A stretch of DNA of 64,000 nucleotides from Flavobacterium piscisymbiosum (GCF_020905295.1 NZ_JAJJMM010000001.1:1922001-1986000); one strand, 5' to 3'; counted from the stretch's first letter, positions 44,844-53,120 are shown. The notes: generated by a model not told the origin, from the sequence alone. Numbers and translations: made by a program.

Positions 44844-46160
44844 CTAGTATCTGTAGTACTCTGGTTTGAAAGGACCTTCAACCGGAACACCAATATAGGC
44901 AGCCTGATCGTCACGTAAAGTTTCCAATTCAACTCCTAATTTAGCAAGGTGCAAAGCAGCAACTTTTTCATCTAAATGTTTTGGTAACATATAAACGTCA
45001 TTGTTGTAAGCAGCACTGTTTTTCCATAATTCGATTTGTGCCAAAGTTTGGTTAGTGAATGAGTTACTCATTACAAAACTTGGGTGACCTGTAGCACAAC
45101 CAAGGTTTACTAAACGACCTTCAGCAAGAATGATGATATCTTTTCCAGCGATAGTATATTTGTCAACCTGAGGTTTAATTTCGATTTTAGATGCACCGTG
45201 GTTTTTGTTCAGCCAAGCCATATCAATTTCGTTATCAAAGTGACCAATGTTACAAACAACAGTTTTGTCTTTCATTTGCTCGAAGTGCTCTCCAAGAACG
45301 ATATCTTTATTTCCTGTAGTTGTAATGATGATATCAGCAGTAGCAATTACAGTGTTTAATTTTTTAACTTCATAACCGTCCATTGCAGCTTGTAAAGCAC
45401 AAATTGGATCAATTTCAGTAACAGTTACAATAGATCCTGCACCTCTAAAAGAAGCAGCAGTTCCTTTTCCAACATCACCGTATCCACAAACGATTACTCT
45501 TTTTCCAGCTAACATTAAGTCAGTTGCACGACGTACAGCATCTACAGCAGATTCTTTACAACCGTATTTGTTATCAAATTTAGATTTAGTAACAGAGTCA
45601 TTAATGTTGATTGCAGGCATTGGTAAAGTTCCGGCTTTTACTCTTTCGTAAAGTCTGTGAACTCCAGTTGTAGTTTCTTCAGACAATCCTTTGATTCCAG
45701 GAACCAATTCTGGGAAACGGTCAATAACCATGTTAGTTAAATCTCCACCATCATCAAGGATCATGTTCAATGGTTTTCTGTCTTCACCAAAGAATAAAGT
45801 TTGCTCAATACACCAGTCAAATGATTGCTCATCAAGACCTTTCCATGCATAAACCTGAATTCCTGCAGCAGCAATAGCAGCAGCAGCCTGATCCTGAGTA
45901 GAGAAAATGTTACAAGAAGACCAAGTAACCTCTGCACCAAGAGCGATTAAAGTTTCGATTAAAACTGCAGTCTGGATCGTCATGTGTAAACATCCAGCGA
46001 TACGAGCACCTGCAAGAGGTTGTTCGTCTTTATATTCAGCGCGAAGTGCCATTAAACCTGGCATTTCAGCTTCAGCCAATTCAATTTCTTTTCTTCCCCA
46101 AGCCGCTAGAGAGATGTCTTTTACTTTGAAAGCCACAAAAGGCGTAGTTGTAGTACTCAT
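44844..46160 (-). CDS. ahcY: S-adenosylhomocysteine hydrolase (adenosylhomocysteinase)
   Basis: A cytoplasmic NAD-dependent enzyme that splits S-adenosylhomocysteine to homocysteine and adenosine, relieving inhibition of methyltransferases. The 438-residue protein has the normal family length. The NAD-binding Rossmann motif [19 protein letters not shown], the substrate segments [16 protein letters not shown] and [14 protein letters not shown], and the C-terminal FKPEYYRY, whose Lys-Tyr tail completes the cofactor site of the neighbouring subunit, are all present. The gene stands alone, with a terminator downstream and a 428-bp gene-free spacer upstream. Confidence 0.96.
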   Translation of the reverse strand: MSTTTTPFVAFKVKDISLAAWGRKEIELAEAEMPGLMALRAEYKDEQPLAGARIAGCLHMTIQTAVLIETLIALGAEVTWSSCNIFSTQDQAAAAIAAAGIQVYAWKGLDEQSFDWCIEQTLFFGEDRKPLNMILDDGGDLTNMVIDRFPELVPGIKGLSEETTTGVHRLYERVKAGTLPMPAININDSVTKSKFDNKYGCKESAVDAVRRATDLMLAGKRVIVCGYGDVGKGTAASFRGAGSIVTVTEIDPICALQAAMDGYEVKKLNTVIATADIIITTTGNKDIVLGEHFEQMKDKTVVCNIGHFDNEIDMAWLNKNHGASKIEIKPQVDKYTIAGKDIIILAEGRLVNLGCATGHPSFVMSNSFTNQTLAQIELWKNSAAYNNDVYMLPKHLDEKVAALHLAKLGVELETLRDDQAAYIGVPVEGPFKPEYYRY

Positions 46161-46588
46161 TTATAGTATATTTGTATATTGTAAAATTTTTGCAAATTTA
46201 CGGAATAGGTTTTTAATTCTACCTACTTTCTATAAGATTTGTGAAATGTTTAATTTCTTAATCTTTTGAACTTTAGCTAAATAATTTACTTATTACAAGA
46301 AGGTATTGAAATTGAGGAGCTATTTCCTGCTGTCCACTATATCTTTTCCTGGCTAAAGAAGCCAGAAAAAGGATGCCGCTCCCATCAGGGCTAAAAAGAT
46401 GAGACTTTGATATTTAAACCATATAAGTGATATAAGTTCATTTAAAAAAGATTCTTAATAATAAAGTTAATCGCTAATTGCTTAAATTTACTAATGACAT
46501 TTGTTACAAGCTAAGTTATATGTATTTACATAACTTACTATGGTTTAGAACACACAAACCATAATTAATAATTCATAATTAAAAGAGA
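46161..46588. other. 428-bp gene-free spacer between ahcY and the phosphopantetheinyl transferase
   Basis: No gene is present. It contains the structured repeat at 46315-46393. A palindrome with arms AAGTTAT and ATAACTT (46513-46536) lies about 55 bp before the phosphopantetheinyl transferase start and is a weak operator candidate. Divergent promoters are expected here. Confidence 0.55.
46315..46393 (+). repeat. Structured repeat AGGAGCTA..GGGCTA with central hairpin, copy 1
   Basis: The outer boxes are AGGAGCTATTTCCTGCTGTC and GGATGCCGCTCCCATCAGGG (then CTA). Between them a hairpin forms from CTTTTCCTGGCT and AGCCAGAAAAAGG. The same outer boxes, around an unrelated hairpin, occur in opposite orientation at 47546-47623. 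Confidence 0.65.
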
Positions 46589-47239
46589 ATGCCTTTATTT
46601 CAAACCATACAATTCAACGAAACTACCAAAATCTTAATTTGGCACATAACAGAATCTTTTGAGGAGTTATTGAGTAAGGTAGTCTTAAAAGAAAAAACGC
46701 AGCAAAGACTCAACGGAATGAAGTCGCAAATGCACCAGCGTGCTTTTTTGAGCGTTCGTATGCTAATACAGGAAATGGGTTTTACAGATCATGAAATGCA
46801 TTATGACGAATTTGGAAAACCTTACTTTAATTGTCATAATCATATCTCGATTACACATTCGCACGATTTTGCAGCGATTATAATCAGTGATGAAACCGTA
46901 GGAATCGACATGGAATTGCAACGCGAAAAAATCCTTCGCATTGCCGATAAATTTGTAGATACAGAAACCAGTTACTTAAACACTCAAAATAAGGTAGATT
47001 ATATCAAGGAACTTACCGTAATCTGGGGCGCAAAAGAGGCGATATTTAAAATCAGAAACGAAAAAGGAATCAGTTTTAAAGATCATATCAGGGTACATGC
47101 TTTTTCATTAAACAAAAATCTAACAGAAGCCAGTTTGCATTTTAATGATCTCGTTGTAGATTTTGATGTACATTATAAAGAGATCAAGTCAAGTACTTCA
47201 GGGCAGGATTTTACTTTGGTGTACGCTTTTGAGAAATAA
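46589..47239 (+). CDS. 4'-phosphopantetheinyl transferase superfamily protein
   Basis: A 216-residue enzyme of the Sfp/EntD superfamily that transfers the phosphopantetheine arm of CoA to a serine of a carrier protein. Superfamily motifs are GIDMELQREKILRIADK (Gly-Ile-Asp with the Mg ligand, near residue 110) and the WGAKEAIFKIRNEKG segment (W-x-x-K-E-A). The N-terminal AFLSVRMLIQEMGF and FNCHNHISITHSHDFAA also fit, the latter being the NxSHS-like region. No polyketide or peptide synthase gene is nearby, so the target could be a remote carrier protein. It is flanked on both sides by copies of the AGGAGCTA structured repeat. Confidence 0.88.
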   Translation: MPLFQTIQFNETTKILIWHITESFEELLSKVVLKEKTQQRLNGMKSQMHQRAFLSVRMLIQEMGFTDHEMHYDEFGKPYFNCHNHISITHSHDFAAIIISDETVGIDMELQREKILRIADKFVDTETSYLNTQNKVDYIKELTVIWGAKEAIFKIRNEKGISFKDHIRVHAFSLNKNLTEASLHFNDLVVDFDVHYKEIKSSTSGQDFTLVYAFEK

Positions 47240-47643
47240 AATTTCACTAAATTCCAATTTTAAAAAAAATCCAAATTCAAATACTCGCGATAATCTTGTC
47301 ATGCCGATTTCTATAATAAAAATCAAAATTGAGAAAGAGTTCCCGGGGAACGAAATATATTGTAGGGATGGATTTTAATCCATCCTGCGAAATGTAATCA
47401 CAATTTTGTCATTTCGACCGAAGGGAGAAATCACACAAGAAATTCACGTCCAAAATGTCGCCAATCTTTGTTTAGTTCCTTGCGAAGATTTTTCCTTGTT
47501 CGAAATGAGAAACTACACGAAAATATTATTATGAAAACCATTTCCTAGCCCCGATAGAAGTGGAAATCCTTTTGTGCCGGGGTTCGGCACAAAAGATTGG
47601 AACGAATAGCGGGATTAGCTCCTGAAAAAAAACAAATAAATAT
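47240..47643. other. Gene-free region made of several short repeats
   Basis: No gene is present. It contains a perfect palindrome GGATGGATTTTAATCCATCC (47366-47385). A TGTCATTTCGACCGAAGGGA word (47407-47426, continuing GAAATCACAC) follows, with a partial inverse copy near 47497-47511, and then the AGGAGCTA structured repeat (47546-47623). These look like separate insertions of known-style flavobacterial intergenic repeats into one spacer. Confidence 0.65.
47546..47623 (-). repeat. Structured repeat AGGAGCTA..GGGCTA with central hairpin, copy 2
   Basis: Read on the minus strand it begins AGGAGCTAATCCCGCTATTC and ends TTCTATCGGGGCTA. The centre is a strong hairpin with arms CTTTTGTGCC and GGCACAAAAG (47569-47594). 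Its orientation is opposite to copy 1 at 46315; the conserved parts are the outer boxes, while the hairpin stem differs in sequence. Confidence 0.7.
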
Positions 47644-48054
47644 TTACGATTCTGGAGGAACTTCACTTTCTTTTTGTCTGTGCTTAAACATACTCATGTA
47701 TAAAAAAGTACTCATTTTACGGGCACGTCTTTTTAATGTTTCTACATTTTCGCCCTCAAAATGTTCGTCTAAAGTCTGAAACCAATAGTTTAGCCAGATG
47801 CCAAATTCATTCGACGTGATTTTTTCATTAAAATGCTCGTCTACTTCATTATGCGCTACATGCGGATTTCCTTTGTATTTTTTTACGGCAAACAGATTCG
47901 TTTCCCAAAAATCAGTCAGTTTTTCCAGATGTGTGTCCCAATCTTTAATCATCATATTAAAATAAAAGCCGATCTCTTCATCGGCTCTTATTTTAGCATA
48001 AAACTGATGTACTAAATACGAGATATCAGCTCTGTTTTCTATTGGTTTTCTCAT
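47644..48054 (-). CDS. Group III truncated hemoglobin
   Basis: A 136-residue heme protein of the truncated globin family. ISYLVHQFYAKIRADEEIGFYFNMMIKDWDTHLEKLTDFW corresponds to helices B to E, and NPHVAHNEVDEHFNE contains the likely proximal His region; the C-terminal FEGENVETLKRRARKM is the H helix. It probably binds O2 or NO and may detoxify NO or buffer oxygen. The start codon overlaps the stop of the upstream small membrane protein gene by 4 bp, so the two are translationally coupled. A Crp/Fnr regulator and an FNR-like operator lie directly upstream. Confidence 0.85.
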   Translation of the reverse strand: MRKPIENRADISYLVHQFYAKIRADEEIGFYFNMMIKDWDTHLEKLTDFWETNLFAVKKYKGNPHVAHNEVDEHFNEKITSNEFGIWLNYWFQTLDEHFEGENVETLKRRARKMSTFLYMSMFKHRQKESEVPPES

Positions 48055-48338
48055 AGAATAAAATTGTTCAGGATGATCAATAACACACTTAAAATAGCAC
48101 TTGTAATAATAAAGTTAAAAACTACTTTGTGTTTCATTTGTGCAAGTATAGAAGTATTAGCTAATATACAAGCCAGAACAATAATAGCCAATTGTATCAT
48201 TTGACCAATAGAGGTTCCGTGAGAAAGAATATACATTGCTGCAGCTGCACCTAAACAGCTTTGACCAATTACAGCCATTGCTGCAGAACCCATATAATTT
48301 TTATTGAAATTTTCGAATGTTGTTTGATATAGTGTCAT
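48051..48338 (-). CDS. Small membrane protein linked to the truncated globin
   Basis: A 95-residue protein with about three hydrophobic helices: MGSAAMAVIGQSCLGAAAAM, IQLAIIVLACILANTSILA and VFNFIITSAILSVLLIILN. No catalytic motif is seen. It is the first gene of a two-gene unit with the globin (4-bp overlap). The -7 element TACCTTTG (48366-48359, minus strand) lies 21 bp upstream of its start and an FNR-like palindrome a further 20-40 bp upstream. I do not recognise the family; a role linked to oxygen or nitric-oxide response is inferred from the context. Confidence 0.75.
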   Translation of the reverse strand: MTLYQTTFENFNKNYMGSAAMAVIGQSCLGAAAAMYILSHGTSIGQMIQLAIIVLACILANTSILAQMKHKVVFNFIITSAILSVLLIILNNFIL

Positions 48339-48358
48339 GATATTTGTTTTTATAATAA

Positions 48359-48366
48359 CAAAGGTA
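48359..48366 (-). promoter_or_regulatory. -7 promoter element of the small membrane protein-globin operon
   Basis: On the minus strand TACCTTTG matches the Bacteroidetes consensus TAnnTTTG exactly. The expected start of transcription is near 48353, giving a leader of about 15 nt. Confidence 0.65.
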
Positions 48367-48384
48367 CAGGCACTTCAGTTCTTG

Positions 48385-48408
48385 TTTTTATGATTAAAAT
48401 CATAAAAA
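48385..48408. promoter_or_regulatory. FNR-like operator upstream of the globin operon
   Basis: A perfect inverted repeat with 11-bp arms TTTTTATGATT and AATCATAAAAA around 2 bp contains TGAT-N4-ATCA (48391-48402), the core of a Crp/Fnr (FNR-box) site. Its centre is about 44 bp upstream of the predicted transcription start, the position of a class II activator site. The regulator gene lies next to it. It has no T run for a terminator. Confidence 0.6.
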
Positions 48409-48418
48409 AAGAACTTTT

Positions 48419-49015
48419 TTATCGGTATACTTTTCTGTTTATAATCTTTAGAACGCCCTTTTTTTCAAGAGCTTTAATGGTTCTAATTACGGTTTCGACA
48501 CGCAAACCGGTTAAGTCTCCTATTTGTTGTCTGGTAAAATTGATGAGGTAACCGTTTTCGTCTTTTGTGAAATTAAAATAAGCGATTCCGTGATCGATTA
48601 ATTTAAGGACACGGTGTTCAGGTTCCTGCGTAGACATTTCTGCCGCCATAACCGATTTATAATACAATCGTTGGGCTAAATTCTCGATGATTTTAATACT
48701 TACAGTTGCGTTTTCTTCCAGCAATTTCATAAAACTGTTTTTAGGCAGCACAAGAACTTCTGCATCTTCAACAGCAATTGCATTGGCAGGATAATTTTGG
48801 TTTAAAAATAAAGGCGGTTCACCAAAAGAGTGACCTTTATAAAAAATTCCCTGAATAAATTCGCGGCCATCATCATTGTAATTACTCATTTTTACCTCAC
48901 CGGAAATGATCTGATAATAATGCGTAGGGAGATGACCATCTTCAAAAATAATTTCGTTTTTATCGAAAGATTTTTTCAGGGCGCCATATTTTTCCAACAG
49001 ATCAATTGCAATCAT
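48419..49015 (-). CDS. Crp/Fnr family transcriptional regulator
   Basis: A 198-residue regulator with an N-terminal cyclic-nucleotide-binding-like beta-roll (about 10-115, HYYQIISGEVKMSNYNDDGR) and a C-terminal winged helix (about 140-195, FTRQQIGDLTGLRVETVIRT). No FNR-type N-terminal cysteine cluster is present, so an iron-sulfur oxygen sensor is unlikely. The effector could be a nucleotide, heme, NO or something else. It lies just upstream of the small membrane protein and globin genes in the same orientation, and the palindrome between them is a good candidate target. A TATATTTG box (minus strand, 49044-49037) is its probable -7 element. Confidence 0.88.
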   Translation of the reverse strand: MIAIDLLEKYGALKKSFDKNEIIFEDGHLPTHYYQIISGEVKMSNYNDDGREFIQGIFYKGHSFGEPPLFLNQNYPANAIAVEDAEVLVLPKNSFMKLLEENATVSIKIIENLAQRLYYKSVMAAEMSTQEPEHRVLKLIDHGIAYFNFTKDENGYLINFTRQQIGDLTGLRVETVIRTIKALEKKGVLKIINRKVYR

Positions 49016-49097
49016 AATTTTGTTTTAGCTATAACACAAATATAATTCATTCAAAATAGTTCTTCTACATTAAAAAACTTTTACTTTTACGCCCGTT

Positions 49098-49826
49098 ATG
49101 AGACAAAAAATACCCAATATACGCCAGCAAATTCTGGAAGCTAAAAGTAACGGACAAAAATTACTCGCTATACTTTTAGATCCTGATAAAATTGTTTGGG
49201 AAAATTTAGATCATTTGTTGCTTAAAATCAATCAATCGCCTGCAACGCATATTTTTGTGGGAGGAAGCATTGTAGAATCTACAATTTTAGAAGATTTAAT
49301 TGCAGTATTAAAACAAAAAACAAATTTGCCCGTTGTCATATTTCCGGGTAATCCGTCGCAAATTTCGCCTCAGGCCGATGCTATTTTGTTCTTGTCTTTA
49401 TTGTCCGGACGAAATCCTGATTATTTGATAGAATATCAGGTTCAGGCCGCTCCAATACTTAAAAAAACAAATCTTGAAGTTATTGCTACAGGTTATATTT
49501 TGATCGAAAGCGGTAATGAAACGGCCGTAGCACGAGTAAGCAAAACAAAGCCATTAAACAGAGAAAATTTAGATCTGGTTCTGGCCACTGCACAGGCTGG
49601 AGAAATGTTAGGCAATCAATTAATCTATCTCGAGGCAGGAAGCGGAGCAAAGCAGCCCGTTCCGCTGGAAATGATACAGTTAATTGCTCAAAATATTAAT
49701 ATTCCTATTATTGTTGGAGGAGGAATTGTAGATTTGCACGGAATTCAAAATGCCTATAATGCCGGTGCAGATTTGGTCGTTATAGGAACTGCTTTCGAAA
49801 ACGACAGTCATTTTTTTGAATCATAA
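49098..49826 (+). CDS. Geranylgeranylglyceryl phosphate synthase family protein
   Basis: A 242-residue TIM-barrel prenyltransferase that joins an isoprenoid diphosphate to sn-glycerol-1-phosphate, a step known from archaeal lipids but also present in Bacteroidetes. Motifs: ILLDPDKIVWENL near the N-terminus, FVGGSIVES, VIFPGNPSQISPQADAILFL, YLEAGSGAKQPV (the prenyl-binding region) and IIVGGGIVDLHGIQNAY with AGADLVVIGTAF (phosphate binding). It diverges from the Crp/Fnr gene and is 28 bp before pnuC, with which it is probably co-transcribed. Confidence 0.9.
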   Translation: MRQKIPNIRQQILEAKSNGQKLLAILLDPDKIVWENLDHLLLKINQSPATHIFVGGSIVESTILEDLIAVLKQKTNLPVVIFPGNPSQISPQADAILFLSLLSGRNPDYLIEYQVQAAPILKKTNLEVIATGYILIESGNETAVARVSKTKPLNRENLDLVLATAQAGEMLGNQLIYLEAGSGAKQPVPLEMIQLIAQNINIPIIVGGGIVDLHGIQNAYNAGADLVVIGTAFENDSHFFES

Positions 49827-49854
49827 TTAAGAACCACCAAAAACAACCCGCCCA

Positions 49855-50478
49855 ATGATAGATTTTTTTCTTGAAAGTTACAAAAACGCTCCGCTTTGGC
49901 ATATTGTCCTGGAATTTTTGGTTTTTGTTTGTGGTATTTTAAGTGTTTGGTTTGCGAAGAAAGAAAATATCTGGGTGTATCCAACTGGTTTAGTCGCTAC
50001 GGTGATTTCAGTGTATCTGCTATACGTTGCAGGTTATATTGGCGATATGATTATCAATGGGTATTTCTCTATAATGAGTATTTACGGTTGGTACGTTTGG
50101 GGAAAAGGCGGAATCACAGAAGATAATTTGCCTATTACGAGAACAAATGTTAATGAAAAAATAATTGGAGTTATACTGTTTTTTGTAACTGTTTTTGTAG
50201 TTTTCGGAATTTATAAATATTTCGATTATGAAATTCATAAAGACAATTATGTCGACATGATTTCGTCTGGAATATTTTTTGCAGGAATGTGGTACATGGC
50301 CAGGAAAAAGATCGAAAACTGGACACTTTGGATCATTGGCGACATTATTGTAGTGCCTCTTTATGCCTATCGCGGTTTAGGGATGTTGTCGCTACAATAT
50401 TTAATTTTTACAATTTTGGCTATTTCAGCTTATTTAGAATGGAGAAAAATCTTAGACAGCAAAAAACAGCTATCATAA
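49855..50478 (+). CDS. pnuC: PnuC-family nicotinamide riboside (or thiamin) transporter
   Basis: A 207-residue inner-membrane protein with about seven transmembrane helices. The PnuC motif GWYVWGKGG (with a W-x-x-W core) follows the third helix, and YVDMISSGIFFAGMWYMARK and WTLWIIGDIIVVPLYAYRG are further family signatures. PnuC-type proteins take up nicotinamide riboside, while the related PnuT takes up thiamin. The downstream gene overlaps by 40 bp and starts with a NadR-like kinase domain, which favours nicotinamide riboside. A TPP riboswitch and a TonB receptor lie only 2.6 kb further on, so thiamin cannot be excluded. Confidence 0.85.
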   Translation: MIDFFLESYKNAPLWHIVLEFLVFVCGILSVWFAKKENIWVYPTGLVATVISVYLLYVAGYIGDMIINGYFSIMSIYGWYVWGKGGITEDNLPITRTNVNEKIIGVILFFVTVFVVFGIYKYFDYEIHKDNYVDMISSGIFFAGMWYMARKKIENWTLWIIGDIIVVPLYAYRGLGMLSLQYLIFTILAISAYLEWRKILDSKKQLS

Positions 50479-52553
50479 AAATTGCCTTATTTGGTCCTGA
50501 AAGTACGGGCAAAACTACATTGGCAAAACAACTTGCAGAATATTACGAAACCGAATGGGTTCCCGAATTTGCACGTGATTATTTGCAGGAAAAATGGGAA
50601 GAGAACCAACACATTTGTGTGGCCGATGATATGTTGCCTATTGCGTACGGACAAGTTGCATTAGAAAATAAAAAATTGGCCTCCGCCAAAAAGTATTTGT
50701 TTTCTGACACTAATTTGATGGTGACCAAAGTTTTTTCTGAAATGTATTATGGTTTTTGTGATCCGCTTTTAAACGAAGCTGCATTAGAACATGAATACGA
50801 TTTGTTTTTCCTTACCGATATTGATGTTCCCTGGGAAAAAGACGACATTAGAGATACTCCTGACGGAAGGGAATCGGTATTCTCGGTTTTTAAACAAACC
50901 CTGATTGATACTAAAAAACCTTTTATAACACTTTCCGGTAATAAAGAAAGCCGTTTGGCAAAAGCAACTTCAATTATAGATAATTTATCTCTTGCAAAAC
51001 AGCATGGTTTTTCATCAGCAGATTTTGTTCAGATATACAATCACGGAATTCCTTTTGATAAAATTCTTAAACAGCTTGAAATTTTTAAAAACGGAATTTT
51101 AAAAAGCAACTTAATAAGTCCTGCTACAATCAATAACGGAATTTTAAGTCTTTCAGAAACTGAATTCGAAGAAAAAGCGAATTTTTTTGATCTTCAAAAA
51201 GAAAAATTAAAACTAAAAAAGTTTGTTCCGGCTTCGGGTGCGGCAAGCAGAATGTTTAAATTTTTAACCGCTTTCCTGAATGATTTCGACATTAAAAAAG
51301 AAACTATAAATGCGTATATCAATAGAAAAAAAGACAGTGATTTGTCGATTTTTATTGTCGCAATGGATAAGTTTCCGTTTTTTAAAACATTAGACGAAAA
51401 GCTTAAAGAGATTTATCCTGATTTTGAAACTTTAGACAGGGATTATAAAAATTATTACTTCGTAAAAACATTACTTTCTCCGGAATATTTTGATTTTGCA
51501 AACAAGCCAAAAGCAGTTTTGCCATTTCATCAATATAAAACACATATAGCCAACCCGATAGAAGAACATTTGAATGAATGTGTGCATTATGCAACTTCAA
51601 ATCAGGTTTCTAATTTACATTTTACAGTTTCTGAAATACATCAAACTTTATTCGAAAATGAAGTTGAGGTACTCAAGGAAAAAGTAGAACAAGATTCGAA
51701 AGTTAAAATTGATATAGGTTATTCGTACCAAAACAAAAGCACCGATTCTATTTGTGTAGATGCAAAAAACATTCCTGTTCGTGACAAAGAAAACAATTTG
51801 GTTTTTAGACCTGGCGGACATGGAGCGTTGATTGAGAACTTAAAAGAACTCGACTCTGATATTATTTTCATCAAAAACATTGACAATGTGATTCAAAATC
51901 ATATTGATAAAATCGCATTGTATAAAAAGGCTTTGGCCGGTGTTTTAATAAAAGTGCAGCAAAAAGTTTTCGGCTATTTAAATGCAATTGAAAAGCAGGA
52001 AATAAAAGAAGAAAACATCGAAGAAATTGTTGCTTTTTTGATGCAGAAGCTCAATATTGAGTTAAGTAATGATTTTAATAAATTCACTTTCAAAAATAAA
52101 ATCAATAAAATAAAAGAATTACTCAACAGGCCAATTCGCGTTTGCGGAATGGTAAAAAATGAAGGAGAACCGGGTGGAGGACCATTTTGGGTAAGAAATG
52201 ATAAAGGCGCTGTCTCGTTACAGATTGTAGAAACATCGCAAGTAGATTTGGCCAATAAAAAACAAACGGAAATTCTTGCCGAAGCAACACATTTTAATCC
52301 GGTTGATCTGGTTTGCGGAATCAAAAATTATAAAAATGAAAAGTTTGATTTGCTGCAATTTGTCGATCAAAAAGCAGGTTTTATAGTCGAGAAAAGTGTA
52401 GACGGAAAAACAGTCAAAAGCTACGAATTACCGGGATTATGGAATGGTGCAATGGCCAATTGGTTAACTATTTTTGTAGCAGTTCCCCTGATTACTTTTA
52501 ATCCGGTGAAAACAGTAAACGATTTATTAAAAGCAGCACATCAGCCACAATAA
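50439..52553 (+). CDS. NadR-like nucleoside kinase fused to a DUF4301 domain
   Basis: A 704-residue protein from the ATG at 50439 (MEKNLRQQKTAIIKIALFG), which overlaps pnuC by 40 bp; an earlier ATG at 50289 lies inside pnuC in another frame and is rejected. Residues 14-185 form a P-loop domain (LFGPESTGKTTLAKQLAEYY) like the ribosylnicotinamide kinase part of NadR, with VPEFARDYL and FSDTNLMVTKVFSEMYYG. From about residue 189 (HGFSSADFVQIYNHGIPFDK) the rest matches the DUF4301 family, including FVPASGAASRMFKFL, VFRPGGHGALIENL and GEPGGGPFWVRNDKG. The function of DUF4301 is unknown. No stop or frameshift is seen at the junction. Confidence 0.85.
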   Translation: MEKNLRQQKTAIIKIALFGPESTGKTTLAKQLAEYYETEWVPEFARDYLQEKWEENQHICVADDMLPIAYGQVALENKKLASAKKYLFSDTNLMVTKVFSEMYYGFCDPLLNEAALEHEYDLFFLTDIDVPWEKDDIRDTPDGRESVFSVFKQTLIDTKKPFITLSGNKESRLAKATSIIDNLSLAKQHGFSSADFVQIYNHGIPFDKILKQLEIFKNGILKSNLISPATINNGILSLSETEFEEKANFFDLQKEKLKLKKFVPASGAASRMFKFLTAFLNDFDIKKETINAYINRKKDSDLSIFIVAMDKFPFFKTLDEKLKEIYPDFETLDRDYKNYYFVKTLLSPEYFDFANKPKAVLPFHQYKTHIANPIEEHLNECVHYATSNQVSNLHFTVSEIHQTLFENEVEVLKEKVEQDSKVKIDIGYSYQNKSTDSICVDAKNIPVRDKENNLVFRPGGHGALIENLKELDSDIIFIKNIDNVIQNHIDKIALYKKALAGVLIKVQQKVFGYLNAIEKQEIKEENIEEIVAFLMQKLNIELSNDFNKFTFKNKINKIKELLNRPIRVCGMVKNEGEPGGGPFWVRNDKGAVSLQIVETSQVDLANKKQTEILAEATHFNPVDLVCGIKNYKNEKFDLLQFVDQKAGFIVEKSVDGKTVKSYELPGLWNGAMANWLTIFVAVPLITFNPVKTVNDLLKAAHQPQ

Positions 52554-52957
52554 TGGATATCGAAAAAATCATATCAGAGTTAAGTTTTAAAGCAGTCAGA
52601 AGTAGTGGTGCCGGCGGACAAAATGTAAACAAAGTTTCTTCGAAAGTAGTTTTAACTTTTGATTTGAATGCTTCTCAGGCTTTATCCGAAGAAGAGAAAT
52701 TGCTTTTGCTAACCAATATCTCGTCCCGATTAACAACAGAAAATATCCTGATTTTAAATTGCGACGAAGACAGAAGCCAGCTTAAAAACAAAGACATTGT
52801 GATAAAACGCTTTCTGGAAATTATTAAAAAAGGATTGTTTGTTCCTAAAATTCGTAAAGCAACCAAAATACCAAAATCGGTAATTAAGAAAAGAATAAAG
52901 GACAAAAAGAATATTTCTGAGAGAAAACAATCTCGTAAGAAGCCAGACTTAGATTAA
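52553..52957 (+). CDS. arfB: Alternative ribosome-rescue factor ArfB-like (GGQ protein)
   Basis: A 134-residue peptidyl-tRNA hydrolase of the class-I release-factor type. The catalytic GGQ lies in SSGAGGQNVNKVSSKV (near residue 23), and the C-terminal tail is long and basic (KKRIKDKKNISERKQSRKKP), as needed to enter the empty mRNA channel of stalled ribosomes. No codon-recognition domain is present. The ATG shares one base with the stop of the upstream gene (TAATG), so translation is coupled. A terminator of the AATTCCAAATTCCAA family follows. Confidence 0.88.
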   Translation: MDIEKIISELSFKAVRSSGAGGQNVNKVSSKVVLTFDLNASQALSEEEKLLLLTNISSRLTTENILILNCDEDRSQLKNKDIVIKRFLEIIKKGLFVPKIRKATKIPKSVIKKRIKDKKNISERKQSRKKPDLD

Positions 52958-52971
52958 AATTCCAATTTTTA

Positions 52972-53026
52972 AAATTCCAAATTCCAAAAAGCTCACTATG
53001 TAGTTTTCAATTGGAATTTGGAATTT
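52972..53026 (+). terminator. Terminator after arfB, AATTCCAAATTCCAA family
   Basis: Arms AAATTCCAAATTCCAA (52972-52987) and TTGGAATTTGGAATTT (53011-53026) enclose a 23-nt loop. It ends the GGGP synthase-pnuC-nadR-arfB group and separates it from the riboswitch-controlled receptor. Confidence 0.7.
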
Positions 53027-53088
53027 CAGTTTTTGGGATTTATTGTTTTTGGAGTTTAATTTATTGTAATTGATTTTTGCCATTGTCT

Positions 53089-53120
53089 TTTGACTTTTGA
53101 AATTTTTAACACTACATTTG
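53089..53120 (+). promoter_or_regulatory. Promoter of the TPP-riboswitch transcript
   Basis: TTTG (53089-53092) and TACATTTG (53113-53120) are separated by 20 bp, matching the Bacteroidetes TTG-N19-21-TAnnTTTG pattern. Transcription would start just before the aptamer. Confidence 0.7.

Noticed and set aside
47163..47378. 71-codon ORF overlapping the end of the phosphopantetheinyl transferase gene
   Set aside because: It continues into the repeat-filled spacer out of frame with the gene and has no start signal.
48385..48408. Palindrome read as the terminator of the Crp/Fnr gene
   Set aside because: There is no T run after the stem and it is positioned at a promoter; an operator explains it better.
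50289..50438. Upstream start for the NadR-DUF4301 gene
   Set aside because: The extra 50 codons lie inside pnuC in another frame and have atypical composition; the ATG at 50439 begins just before the P-loop domain.
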